The notes beneath the pieces were generated by a model, which was not told where the DNA came from, did no database searches, and worked only from the letters and a program-made list of their open reading frames with translations. Positions 22,457 through 32,029 of a DNA stretch of 64,000 nucleotides are shown here, piece after piece; the stretch's first letter is position 1, and the number at the start of each line of letters is the position of its first letter. The DNA lies in contig JAACMV010000003.1 of the NCBI GenBank assembly GCA_010909725.1, forward strand, positions 744,001 through 808,000. Direction: 5' to 3'. The DNA comes from Picochlorum sp. 'celeri' (lineage: Eukaryota; Chlorophyta; Trebouxiophyceae). The position numbers were made by a program, and so were the translations under genes.

Positions 22457-23521
22457 ATCTACTCTATCAATCAAGCCACTCGAACAAAATAATGAATAAA
22501 ATAAGACCCTGAGCAGCTCGGAAAATCAGACAGTCCTGTTCATACGTCCAGCTACAACAGCATGCTCTTCTTCACAAGAGAAAAATTCGCACGGTACTAT
22601 ATACCTACTCCAAAAGACAATATCCTCTGAACTCAATTCTACTACTGTAATGGTACACAACCCAACAACATGAAACCCCACCAAACACCCAACACAAGTC
22701 TTGTGTGTATCAAGTGTTGCTAGGAATCACAATCCACGCAAACCTGCAGTATATTGTGCAAATATAATGCGTCAGTATTTTGCTCCGTCAATCACAAGTA
22801 CCCATGTGGCATGTGAGAGCTGCACTCGTCCAATGTCCACTTTTGCTCTCACCCAGCAGTGTTCTAGAAGGACCGAAACCCAAGCCCTCGTGGGTCGCGA
22901 TGTCGGACCCTCCCACCCTGCCTCCCTTCCCGATTTAGACCCACAAATACTCCGTATATATAAAAATGTAATACAAATACAGCCAGCGCGGCCATCCCGA
23001 CAACCCGCGTGAGGGAAATCTCATCCACCAACGTCTCATCGCGTTGGACGAGAACGACCTCGTCATTCCTTCATACAGGGCTATATATGCAGATGCAATG
23101 CATTGTTATACACAATCGTACCTTATAAGTGGTTTGTGAAGTAATTTGGTGCACTAGAATACGTACGTGTGGTATTACAGAGTGCCCGGAACGGAGACGC
23201 GAGGGTCGCTTTCTATTCCTGGGGTTTCTGGCCAGATCTTTCCCAGATCTCCATTGTGGTGGGGGCGCCCCCTTCTCAAGGGCGCCCTTTTTTTAATTTT
23301 TAATGATGATTGATTTCGTGTTTTTTTGTACAAAGACACGGTGAATCCTCTCTCATAGCAAATGAGTTGTTGAATACTATACACATTTGACGCTTCACGG
23401 CGATAGGCATTTGGGAATCAGGCCACAAAACAAGGAAATCTTCTTCTCTTCTTGACGACCAACAGGACGAGGACGAGGAGGCGGTGAGATAATTTTACCT
23501 TTTCATAGTGCATTAAATCGA
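22457..23521. other. Intergenic, 1.06 kb, holding a candidate structured RNA
   Basis: No protein gene supported: the open frame 22701-23012 has no family likeness. Near the right end, 23164-23300 carries three hairpins followed by a T run (separate entry). The stretch 23440-23490 is GA-rich, just before the NudC-like gene. Confidence 0.5.
23164..23300 (+). ncRNA. Candidate structured RNA ending in a GC hairpin and T run
   Basis: Three potential hairpins in a row: GCGA-GGG-TCGC (about 23199-23209), AGATCT-TTCCC-AGATCT (about 23235-23251), and GGGCGCCC repeated around a CTTCTCAA-type loop (about 23264-23286), followed directly by seven T. A GC hairpin plus T run resembles an RNA polymerase III end. 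I could not match it to U1-U6, U3, SRP, RNase P or a tRNA. A hypothesis from sequence only. Confidence 0.3.
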
Positions 23522-23959
23522 ATGAAGGAGTTGAATAGAGGGCATGGAGCCGACATGGAGCGATATTCTTGGACCCAGACGCTGGAGGAGGTGACTGTGG
23601 TGGTTCCTGTTGGTAGAAAAGTGAAAGGGAAGGAATGCAAGGTTGATGTACAGCGAAGGTCGATACGGATTTCTGTGCCGTCTGCAGTAGAAGAAAATGA
23701 GCGTGTCACTGTGTTGGAAGGGGAATTGTTTGCTCCTGTTCGAGTGGATGATTGTGTGTGGAATGTTTTAGATTCTGATACAGTGGAGGTGATGTTGACA
23801 AAGGAGGATCGGATGCAGTGGTGGAAATGCGTGGTGGTGGGTGAGGAAGAGGTTGATACGCAGAAGATTGAACCAGAGCCAAGTGGGTTGGGCGATTTGG
23901 ATCCAGAGATGAGGTCCATGGTGGAGAAGATGATGGTGGATGGGCAGCAGAGAGGGTGA
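23522..23959 (+). CDS. NudC-like CS-domain protein
   Basis: Intronless, 145 residues, ATG 23522. A single CS (p23-like) beta-sandwich covers about 14-105: the YSWTQTLEEVTVVVPV opening, then KVDVQRRSIRISV, and a WNVLDSDTVEVMLTKEDRMQWWKCVV end with the paired Trp typical of NudC proteins. A short acidic tail with LDPEMRSMVEKMM resembles the helix after the domain in NudC and NUDCD proteins. Such proteins act as Hsp90 co-chaperones and in nuclear movement. Its short length suggests a NUDCD2-type member. Confidence 0.85.
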   Translation: MKELNRGHGADMERYSWTQTLEEVTVVVPVGRKVKGKECKVDVQRRSIRISVPSAVEENERVTVLEGELFAPVRVDDCVWNVLDSDTVEVMLTKEDRMQWWKCVVVGEEEVDTQKIEPEPSGLGDLDPEMRSMVEKMMVDGQQRG

Positions 23960-24005
23960 TGTCATCATTGGTATCAATACACAAAGCAAATAATAAAAAT
24001 AATCC

Positions 24006-25277
24006 TCATAATAATACTAGTATATCGTTGTACACGTGTGTGTGGGCATTTGTACCCCATGTAAAGTCAATGTGCTCATATCCAGGTATTTTCTTTGAAA
24101 ATACTACAGTCTCATGGGGGAGGCTGTGAATGAGCTCCTCTACATCCATGGGGTCTGCTAATTTATCATGTGTTCCATAAAACATTGCGATTGGTGGTGC
24201 CTGGATGGTGTCCAGATCATAGCATGGTGCAGTAACACTGCCATACTCTCTCTGGTTGCAATCCATCATTGCCCCGGATGGCGTTGTGCATACATCACCG
24301 TAATCAAATTTACAAAACTGGTATCCTGCAGTCTCCTCTGCACGCCTGACCTGTTGAGCCCAATGTCTCATATTCTTCACGGATGTGCCTGATGGAGCAA
24401 ATGCAAGATAAACTGGAAGCCTCTTCACGTCCACGTTATTTGGATTGAATCCACAGATTGCTGTCAGAATGGATATACATGACTCTGGAGACAATGTGCA
24501 GAATTCACCGAAAAGATCACTCATGTCTTGCTGGCTTGGAAGAAATTCCTCCTCACCAAGAATACTGACCAGTGTGTCTGCATGCATTCTGGCTAGGAAT
24601 TGTAATGGTACACTGGACACATATTTTGTGTACACCGCGGGAGCAAGAGCAATAAATATTGATATTTTATCTTGAAGCTGACGGTTGGAAGAGAATGCTG
24701 CGAATGACAGCGTTGTTCCCTGAGAATGGGCAATCAGTGCCACCTTTTGTTCTGGGCACAATGAGTCTGCATTCTTTCCAATGACATACTCTACCACGGC
24801 AGGCAAATCGTATGCAGCCATATCATCAAATGTAAAGTCCCAGAATGCTTTGGAATCTGGCAAAAAGCCAGTATGATTCCTACTAAATGCATTGCCTCGA
24901 GAATTTGTCAGCCATGTGTCATAGCTTGCATCTGCCAGAATAAAGCCTAAACTCTGCGACTTACTGTTCACCACCCATGTCGCACTACTATCTAACAAAC
25001 CATGCTGCAGAATCACTGGCTTTCTGCACCCCCTGTGAGCACCAGCAGTAGGTTGAGGAAGAATTCTGTACACTCCCAGGACATAGCCATCTCGTGTCTC
25101 GATGAAATGCTCCTCCACGGGATACCCTGCCCGCTCAACCAAATACCTCATATCCGCATGTCGATATTCTACGGCCAACGCCTGTTGCTGAGCATTCTGC
25201 AAGGCAACAACACCTGCTTGGGTTGAAAGAAACAAAAAAAACAACCCAAGCAGGATACTGCCTTTGAGTATCCCCAT
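24006..25277 (-). CDS. Secreted acid lipase / steryl ester hydrolase (AB-hydrolase lipase)
   Basis: Intronless, 423 residues, ATG 25277. A clear signal peptide (ILKGSILLGLFFLFLSTQAG) is followed by the lipase-associated segment VEEHFIETRDGYVLGVYRI. The catalytic triad of the family is visible: Ser in AHSQGTT (about 195-201), Asp in GTHDKLADP (about 376-384) and His in YEHIDFTWG (about 405-413). Oxyanion region LQHGLLDSSATWV. Family members hydrolyse triacylglycerols or sterol esters in lysosome/vacuole or extracellular space. Divergent from PrimPol. Confidence 0.92.
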   Translation of the reverse strand: MGILKGSILLGLFFLFLSTQAGVVALQNAQQQALAVEYRHADMRYLVERAGYPVEEHFIETRDGYVLGVYRILPQPTAGAHRGCRKPVILQHGLLDSSATWVVNSKSQSLGFILADASYDTWLTNSRGNAFSRNHTGFLPDSKAFWDFTFDDMAAYDLPAVVEYVIGKNADSLCPEQKVALIAHSQGTTLSFAAFSSNRQLQDKISIFIALAPAVYTKYVSSVPLQFLARMHADTLVSILGEEEFLPSQQDMSDLFGEFCTLSPESCISILTAICGFNPNNVDVKRLPVYLAFAPSGTSVKNMRHWAQQVRRAEETAGYQFCKFDYGDVCTTPSGAMMDCNQREYGSVTAPCYDLDTIQAPPIAMFYGTHDKLADPMDVEELIHSLPHETVVFSKKIPGYEHIDFTWGTNAHTHVYNDILVLL

Positions 25278-25506
25278 ATCAGTCTGGCATTAGAGATACT
25301 ATGTCGAGATACATTCTATTTCAGAAATGATTGTTTGTGGTAGGAATGGAGCAAGGTATTCCTGCTTGGGTCACGGGCGTTTTTAAATGTTTAATTACGA
25401 CGTCGACGTGCGTTTTCAACGACCATGAACTGATTCTCAAATCTCCAGGGGTATTTAGAAACAGTATATATGGCGTTGATGAATTCTCATAGCATCAATA
25501 GATGAC

Positions 25507-26991
25507 ATGTCTAGTTTATTAGAGTGCGTCTTGTCCGCACAGAAGAAGAAAAAGGTCGAGAAAGAGAGGACTGGTTCGAATATGACGTTGCCTTCTCAGA
25601 GGGAAGAAACCCTGGTTGATGGGGAATTGCGACAGAATTGCACACCTTCTACCTCTGAGCGAGTTCCAGAGCCAGTGGCGAAACGATGGAAGCCCTTGGC
25701 ATCCAAGAACTTTTATTCCCCACCAATTTCAGCAGAGGGTCCTGTGGTGAGTGGGAGGAATCACAATGTGGAGATGATGGTGATGCGATATTTGATGAAA
25801 CTGAAAGAAAAGGCAGCGAAAAAGCAGAGAGATCGTATTTGGATGCAGTTTAATACGCAGCAAGAGGCATTTGATTTTGTGGATGGGGAGGACCCGGATG
25901 GAGAGTACTTGCATGTCTTCTCTCAGGAACTCGAATCGAGTGGGACAAGAAAATTTGTTGTATCGAGTTTGGTAGAGTTTTGGAGTAGATATAAAGATAT
26001 TCCACAAAGGTTTCGGCATTTTTATGAGATAATTCGGGAGGGAACGCCATGTAATGCGTATATTGATTTTGAGTACAACATTGAGGAGAATCCAGACATG
26101 GATGGGGAAAAAGCGGTTGATGGTCTGATCGTGTTGATGAAAAAGGTGTTACGAGAATATCTTGATATCAATATGGATGACAAGTGGCTGATCGAGTTGG
26201 AATCGTCTTCAGCGACCAAGTTCTCCAGGCATTTGATTTTGAGGTTGCCTGGAGCTGCATTTGTGGACAACTCGCATGTTGGGCACTTTGTTGATGCAAT
26301 TGTACGGGAGGCTCGGATACATAGACACACATCAAAGAATTGTAGCATGATGTTTGTTCGGAATACGCATGGGCAAGAGACGACGTGTATAGATACAGGA
26401 GTGTACTCGAGAAACAGGGCCTTTCGCTTGTTCTTGTCCTCAAAAGCTGGCAAGAATATCTCACTCCAGCCGACTGGTAGGATGATGAAAGCTTGGGGGA
26501 ATGAATTTCCTGATGAGAAAATTTTCATGCATTCTCTGGTAGGGCATGTCGAGGATGGTTCAAGGATGATTTCGTGCTCCAAGAGTGACGAGGATGAACA
26601 AGTGTTCAAGGTAACAGAGGGCATGGGAGTGGTTCGTCGACAAGGGCGCATGAACGCAGGCGCACATGAAAAAGGGCCATCACCGTATCCAGAATTGGAC
26701 GAATTTGTGATGGACGTTTGCCGTCGGAATATTCCAGATGGGTCTAGAAGAGGGAATGTTGGGATTCGATCATGGATTTCCTTGGATGATGGGTCAGTCC
26801 TGCTGTATAATTTGTCTGGATATCGGTATTGTGACAATATCGGTCGAGAGCATAAGAGTAATGGCGTATTTTTCGTGGTTGATCTGAAGCAGGCGGCGTG
26901 GTACCAAAAGTGCTATGACCCAGATTGCAGGAATTACAAATCACCTGCGTGTCCTATACCACCAGATGTCTTGGGACAGAAGCAAGCTTGA
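25507..26991 (+). CDS. PRIMPOL: PrimPol (DNA primase-polymerase)
   Basis: Intronless, 494 residues, ATG 25507. The archaeo-eukaryotic primase core carries motif I YIDFEY (DxE metal ligands, about 180), motif II SATKFSRHLIL (SxH), and motif III CIDTGVY. The C-terminal zinc knuckle is complete: Cys, six residues, His (CDNIGREH), then C-YDPD-C. A Lys-rich N-terminus could be a localisation signal. PrimPol restarts stalled replication by repriming and acts in nucleus and mitochondria. A six-codon upstream frame (ATG 25502, TAG 25520-25522) overlaps the start. Confidence 0.92.
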   Translation: MSSLLECVLSAQKKKKVEKERTGSNMTLPSQREETLVDGELRQNCTPSTSERVPEPVAKRWKPLASKNFYSPPISAEGPVVSGRNHNVEMMVMRYLMKLKEKAAKKQRDRIWMQFNTQQEAFDFVDGEDPDGEYLHVFSQELESSGTRKFVVSSLVEFWSRYKDIPQRFRHFYEIIREGTPCNAYIDFEYNIEENPDMDGEKAVDGLIVLMKKVLREYLDINMDDKWLIELESSSATKFSRHLILRLPGAAFVDNSHVGHFVDAIVREARIHRHTSKNCSMMFVRNTHGQETTCIDTGVYSRNRAFRLFLSSKAGKNISLQPTGRMMKAWGNEFPDEKIFMHSLVGHVEDGSRMISCSKSDEDEQVFKVTEGMGVVRRQGRMNAGAHEKGPSPYPELDEFVMDVCRRNIPDGSRRGNVGIRSWISLDDGSVLLYNLSGYRYCDNIGREHKSNGVFFVVDLKQAAWYQKCYDPDCRNYKSPACPIPPDVLGQKQA

Positions 26992-27046
26992 ATGAACCTT
27001 AGTTGACAAGTACAAGAATAGTTTACACATTTTTATTCTAAGGCTA

Positions 27047-28660
27047 TTAATACTCAATACCACGAATGCTCAGTTGTTGCTGGGCAGGTGGCAGTATTGC
27101 AACATCTTCATCACCAACCACTTTGTTATTTTCTTCCAGCAACGAATCAGAGGACGTTTGAGGCGCAAGCGGTGCAGATGGAGTATTCGTATCAGTGATT
27201 TGAGATTTCTCAACACCTCCAACTGATAGTGATTGACCTACTGGCGTTGCAAGGATCTGAGCATCAGTGTACTGTGTTCGAGGAGCCAACTGCCTGTGGG
27301 TCATTGATGTCACCAGTGGATCAAACTGCGCGGGATTATTGATCACCTTCTCCACATTCGGCCTAGGGTCTTGGACATATTTCTCTTCTAGGAGAACACC
27401 TGTATGTGATGCCATGGCCTGCAGCAGATTCTTGGAAATCCACTCACATGGCTCCCGCAGCATGGGTGGCCCCTTTTCCATAATGTCCTTTAATAGCGTG
27501 ATGAGAGTTTCATTCTTTGCCATTTTCAGTGTTGGCCTAAGATGATAGAGTTCTCGAAGTGCACCAATTGACTCCACCATTTCTTCTTCACTTAATTCTT
27601 TGGATGCGCAGATCTTCTCCTGACTGACCTGCAGAAGTTTGACATTCTTCTCCAGAATGTCATTTTCATACACTGGTATGGTATCATCCACGAACGCCAA
27701 AGCCGCATTTTTCTTTGACTCTCGAATCTTTACTTCTTCTTCCAACCACTTCCTCAGTTCCACGGCAGTCACAGATCTACAATCAAAGTCCAGGTCATAG
27801 ACTCTGAAATTCCCTCGGCCCCGTTTCATACCAACCAAGTTTGCACCTCCAAACGCATTGGCGCCAAAAATGCTTGGTCTGGGCGGCCTTCCACGACCTC
27901 TACCTCTTGGCCTAGGTGACATTGTTTGACTCTTCGACTTTGATCTGGTCGACTTGCTTTTTGATCGAGATCTGAGACTCGTCAAGAATCTCGGAGTCAG
28001 GGGTTCAGTCCTTGGACCAATCATCCAATTAAGCCAGCGCTTCACCTCTTCCTGATTATGTGCGTGAAGATGAGCAGCTTTGTCGAAAATATTCTCCGTG
28101 TGATAGATATAATGTCCATCTCGAGTCTCCTTCTCATCACCAACCACAGCTAAATGATTGTGCCCTGCCTCATCCAAGAGGTACCAGCATATCTGATGCC
28201 TTCCATCCGGCAATTCCGTCTTCTTCTCTGTATACGACACAAACTTTGGGAGATTAATCAACGATGAATTCGAAGGCACTTCATCCTTGACAATATCCGT
28301 ATGGTACCCAGACTTTGCCTGGCTCTCTACAATAACTCTCTCCGCCCATTGCTTCACTTCCGACTTGTTATGACATTGCAAGTGCGGATATCCTGGTTCA
28401 TTTTTGTACTCATAATGAGAATCTCCACCATCAATACCAGTCGCAGCATGATGGTACAGCCCTTTCGAGTCAACAAGGAAAAACTTGACAACATATGTAT
28501 GATTGGTTCCAGTTCCTCTACTCCTAGATTGCTTTACACCAGGCACAAGATCCTTTCTCTCTTGCAACGACACAAAAGTCGGCCGTTCAGCCTCCTCATT
28601 ATTTGTCGGCACAAACACACTCGCCCCCTGCGCCTGCGGTGTTCCCTTCAAAACATCCAT
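27047..28660 (-). CDS. Unrecognised basic, probably nuclear protein with twin N-terminal repeats
   Basis: Intronless, 537 residues, ATG 28660. Two homologous repeats (about 50-115 and 145-215) share the pattern [FY]-x-L-x-D-x-x-G, HxA, a later HYxY and a closing N-x-x-EVK-x-W. Then comes a basic RS/RG-rich linker (about 230-275, with RSRSKSKS and RGRGRGRPPR) and an all-helical region (about 300-440), whose centre ALRELYHLRPTLKMAKNETLITLLKDI loosely resembles a TFIIS N-terminal/LW-type bundle. The tail is Ser/Gln-rich and low complexity. I do not know the function. Its ATG lies 6 bp after, and in frame with, the stop codon of the mitochondrial uL23 gene upstream on the same strand. Confidence 0.75.
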   Translation of the reverse strand: MDVLKGTPQAQGASVFVPTNNEEAERPTFVSLQERKDLVPGVKQSRSRGTGTNHTYVVKFFLVDSKGLYHHAATGIDGGDSHYEYKNEPGYPHLQCHNKSEVKQWAERVIVESQAKSGYHTDIVKDEVPSNSSLINLPKFVSYTEKKTELPDGRHQICWYLLDEAGHNHLAVVGDEKETRDGHYIYHTENIFDKAAHLHAHNQEEVKRWLNWMIGPRTEPLTPRFLTSLRSRSKSKSTRSKSKSQTMSPRPRGRGRGRPPRPSIFGANAFGGANLVGMKRGRGNFRVYDLDFDCRSVTAVELRKWLEEEVKIRESKKNAALAFVDDTIPVYENDILEKNVKLLQVSQEKICASKELSEEEMVESIGALRELYHLRPTLKMAKNETLITLLKDIMEKGPPMLREPCEWISKNLLQAMASHTGVLLEEKYVQDPRPNVEKVINNPAQFDPLVTSMTHRQLAPRTQYTDAQILATPVGQSLSVGGVEKSQITDTNTPSAPLAPQTSSDSLLEENNKVVGDEDVAILPPAQQQLSIRGIEY

Positions 28661-28666
28661 CCTATC

Positions 28667-29051
28667 TCACTGTGGATCCTTCAACACCACGTATGCCTTT
28701 TTAAAATCCGCCCGCCTATATATAGCGTCTTTGCTTCTCTTCTTCTTTCCCAAGTAGTTGATTGTCTTGACAGATTCAACCTGAATTCCGTATATTCCTT
28801 CCAAAATACTCTTAATTTCAGTCTACAAAACAAACACACATGGAATATACACATGAGCCCAGTGGTTTCCAACAACAGACCAGACAGAAGCCATACTGCT
28901 CGCATACCTTTGTTGCCTGAGGCACAGTCTTAAACACCAATTCCTTCACAAAGCCAGTCGTGTCGTACGCTGCACGCTGAGTTTCACTGAGAGGAAGAAG
29001 TTTCAGTGGCAGATTTGGCAGAAAGGTAGGAACCCTTCTCCAAAAGCTCAT
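28667..29051 (-). CDS. MRPL23: Mitochondrial large-subunit ribosomal protein uL23
   Basis: Two exons, 29051-28908 and 28822-28667, with an 85-bp intron joined in phase 0 (GTATGC...TTGTAG); 99 residues. The N-terminal FLPNLPLKLLP and the second-exon segment EIKSILEGIYGIQVESV, then KTINYLGKKKR and RRADFKKAYVVLK, match L23. These are the elements that contact 23S-type rRNA domain III near the exit tunnel. Short size and an N-terminal basic WRR suggest mitochondrial targeting. The stop TGA (28669-28667) is followed by six bases and then the ATG of the next gene in the same frame, so the two may share one transcript. Confidence 0.85.
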
Positions 29052-29459
29052 ATCTCGCCTCAATTCTGCAATATCACGACATTAAAATTGTAAATTTACA
29101 TTCAATGCATGCTGAAGACGATATCCCTGGTATGAGTCGGGAATCGTCCAACCTAAAACGACGAGTGACATACCAATGTCCAGGAAATTTGAACAATGAA
29201 CGATATTACGAGGTTCTACACTCTCATATACTAGATAAATGAAAATAGGTTATAATTCAGTACGTTTGTGGGCCTGACATAAGAGATCTTCAACCACTAC
29301 ATGAAACCTATGCTTGCAAGCCATTGCATCTGTCGAACGAGTGATTCGATCGGACAATAAGAATTGATCGCCAGCCTCCATCATGGTTCCTATACCCACG
29401 CCCTCTCCTCCTGATTTCTGACTACATGTATTTAAAACATTGATAACAAAAAGTTCAGT
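29052..29459. other. Divergent promoter region, uL23m / PheRS alpha
   Basis: 408 bp between divergent ATGs. No coding sequence, RNA gene or clear motif recognised. Confidence 0.5.
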
Positions 29460-31119
29460 ATGGCGGACCAACTGGAATCTCTTGTCCTCAGGACGTTGCA
29501 AGAGACTGGGGATATTGCAGACTCTGGCATATTTGCCAAGGAGATTGGCGTGAATGATCACAATGAGCTTGTGGGTGTGCTGAAGAGTTTAGAAGCATAT
29601 GCCATGATTGATCTCGAGGTACGTCTGCTGGAGTATATGCTTCAAAAAGAGACTCACTGGCAGCCAAGCGACTGTACCTCTGACCCTGTGTGTACCCATC
29701 TATGCAGGAGATTCCCAATCAGTCGTATAATTTGACCGATGAGGGTCAAAAGTATGTTGATGAGGGGGCTATGCCGGAGGCTCAGGTGTTTAGACTGGTT
29801 GCCAATGGCCCTGTGAGCTTGGCAGACTTGAAGAAGAGTTTGGGGGCTGTTGGGGATATTGGTTTCAAGCAAGCGATGCAGCAGAAATGGGTAGCTATCG
29901 ATAAATCATCTGGACAGCCAATGGTAGTCGCAAAGACGGATGCGATTGAAGATTCTGTGCTTGCATTGTTGAAGCGTATTCATGAGGATCCACATGCTCA
30001 GATTGACCCATCCCACGTGCAGTCAATATCCAAGCGCAAGCTGGTCATCTTAAAAAAGTGGAGTACATTCTCGGTGAAAAAGGGGCCAAAGTTTGCATTA
30101 GAAAGAAAGAAACAGGTGACAGATTTGACTGGTGATATGGTGCAAAAAGGTACCTGGAAGGATGAGGAATTCAAAGAGTATAATTTTGATGCGCTTGGTT
30201 TGCTGCCAGAAGGAGGTTATCTGCATCCATTGCTGAAAGTTAGAACGCAGTTTAGGAAAATTTTTACAAGTATGGGTTTCGAGGAAATGCCAACCAATAA
30301 TTATGTGGAGTCATCATTCTGGAATTTTGATGCATTGTTCCAGCCACAGCAGCATCCTGCAAGGGATGCACATGATACATTCTTTTTGACTCGTACGTGT
30401 GATTGATATATGCATATGTAGAGGTAGAAAAGTTCACGTTTGGCTCATCATACCATGCAGGTCCATCTCATGCGCCTCTTGAAAAGATTCCTCAGGACTA
30501 CTTGCAACGTGTCAAAGATACCCACGAGAATGGAGGATATGGATCTATTGGATATGGGTACTCATGGTCATTTGAAGAAGCACAGAAGAATCTGTTACGA
30601 ACGCACACGACAGCTGTATCATCAAGGATGTTGTACAAGCTGGCACAGGATGGATTCAAACCAGCAAAGTACTTCTCCATTGATAGAGTGTTCAGAAATG
30701 AATCCATAGACAGAACTCATCTTGCCGAATTCCATCAGGTTGAGGGTGTTGTATGCGGATATGGACTGAATCTAGGCAACCTTATCGGTATATTGAAAGA
30801 ATTCTTTGAGCGCTTGGGCTTGGGATCCAAACTCCGTTTCAAACCAGCATTCAATCCCTACACAGAGCCATCCATGGAGATTTTCTCATACAGTGAGGAG
30901 CTCGGAAAATGGATGGAAGTGGGAAACAGTGGCATGTTCAGGCCAGAAATGTTGAGACCCATGGGCATCCCTGAAGGCGTCAATGTCATTGCCTGGGGAC
31001 TTTCCTTGGAAAGACCCACCATGATTCTGTACGGCATTGGCAACATTAGAGACTTATTTGGCCATAAAGTATCCTTAAAAACCGTCAAAAACAATGCCAT
31101 CTGTAGGATGGGTATGTAA
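29460..31119 (+). CDS. FARSA: Cytosolic phenylalanyl-tRNA synthetase alpha subunit
   Basis: Three exons: 29460-29618, 29708-30392 and 30461-31119, joined in phases 0 and 1; 500 residues. The N-terminal DNA-binding-like winged helices (about 1-160) are typical of the eukaryotic/archaeal alpha chain. Class II catalytic motifs: motif 1 region around [12 protein letters not shown], motif 2 [16 protein letters not shown], and motif 3 [11 protein letters not shown]. The [14 protein letters not shown] block is a family signature. The enzyme (alpha2beta2) charges tRNA-Phe in the cytosol. Its stop lies 10 bp from the stop of the convergent RNase III-like gene. Confidence 0.95.
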
Positions 31120-31129
31120 GCGAGAAGCG

Positions 31130-31843
31130 TCAATCCTGTAAACTATCAAGCGTGGGCAGGGGGAAATTCTGCCCATATGCCTTGCGAACAGCATTCAGAC
31201 CTCCATCGACATACACCGCACCGAGGACCGCCTCGAATGTTTCCGCCAACATGGAATCCGATGGCTTCCCAGATGCAACCCTCACAGACTTGCCTATAAT
31301 CATCATCTGTGCAAGCCCTAGAAACAGAGCATTCTGGGTACAATTCTCCCGCGATGCAAGCTCTGATCTCATCACTGTCAAATCACCAGGTGTCAAGCAC
31401 CCATACACGCCAGCAAGCTGCTCCGTGATCGCCAATTGCAACGCAGCATCACCTACCCAACTCAAAACCCTCGAGTTTGGGCTTGCAGCAGACCGATGCG
31501 TGAGTGCTAGCACCAACAACGCTCTATCAGTAAACAAATGACCAAGTCGTCTTTCTAAATGAGACAAATCCGCGTCAGAAGGGATACCAGAGTGGTCCTG
31601 CGTGAATTCAATCGAATTGGCAGCCCGTACAAAGTTCCCACGCAGCATAAACTCATGCTCTACCCACGTCTGATCAAAAGATCCATCATTCGATGTATTT
31701 GTTTGACTAAATCGCCTCATCTGCCGCCCTCCATCGGCCATTTTGAACGATAGACCTCCAAAATATCGAAAGTATGTCGGAGAGTATTTCGGACACAAGA
31801 AGAATTCATCCAAAGATCTCCAGATGAGAGATCGAGAGAGCAT
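31130..31843 (-). CDS. RNase III-domain protein, probably organellar and catalytically reduced
   Basis: Intronless, 237 residues from ATG 31843 (the frame extends upstream to a GTG at 31903). The N-terminus, rich in Ser, Arg and aromatic residues, looks like an organelle presequence. One RNase III fold lies at about 95-225: ERRLGHLFTDRALLVLALTHRS, then RVLSWVGDAALQL where the usual signature is ERLEFLGDAVL, then LAETFEAVLGAVYVDGG. The acidic residue of the signature's ERLE is Ser here, though the GD Asp and the late Glu (TFEA) remain. No double-stranded RNA-binding domain. It resembles mitochondrial L44-type or plant organellar RNC/NFD2-like proteins, which may be structural or weakly active. 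Confidence 0.75.
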   Translation of the reverse strand: MLSRSLIWRSLDEFFLCPKYSPTYFRYFGGLSFKMADGGRQMRRFSQTNTSNDGSFDQTWVEHEFMLRGNFVRAANSIEFTQDHSGIPSDADLSHLERRLGHLFTDRALLVLALTHRSAASPNSRVLSWVGDAALQLAITEQLAGVYGCLTPGDLTVMRSELASRENCTQNALFLGLAQMMIIGKSVRVASGKPSDSMLAETFEAVLGAVYVDGGLNAVRKAYGQNFPLPTLDSLQD

Positions 31844-32029
31844 AGATGAATTGTCTATCTTCCTCCCGTGTAAGATTGGGTGGCAATAATGTACATTCAG
31901 CACATGTGCACTCGTGTTTGTTATGTACTTTGCTTCAGGCGACGACTGATATTACATACACGTACTATTATTACTCACAGTTTTACTCTCTCTACGGCAG
32001 GATATGAATGAACGAATGAATAAATACTA

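Noticed and set aside
22701..23012. 103-codon open frame in the gap before the NudC-like gene
   Set aside because: No recognisable domain and no supporting splice or family evidence.
25565..25585. tRNA B-box-like GGTTCGAAT
   Set aside because: Lies within PrimPol coding sequence with no acceptor stem or A box.
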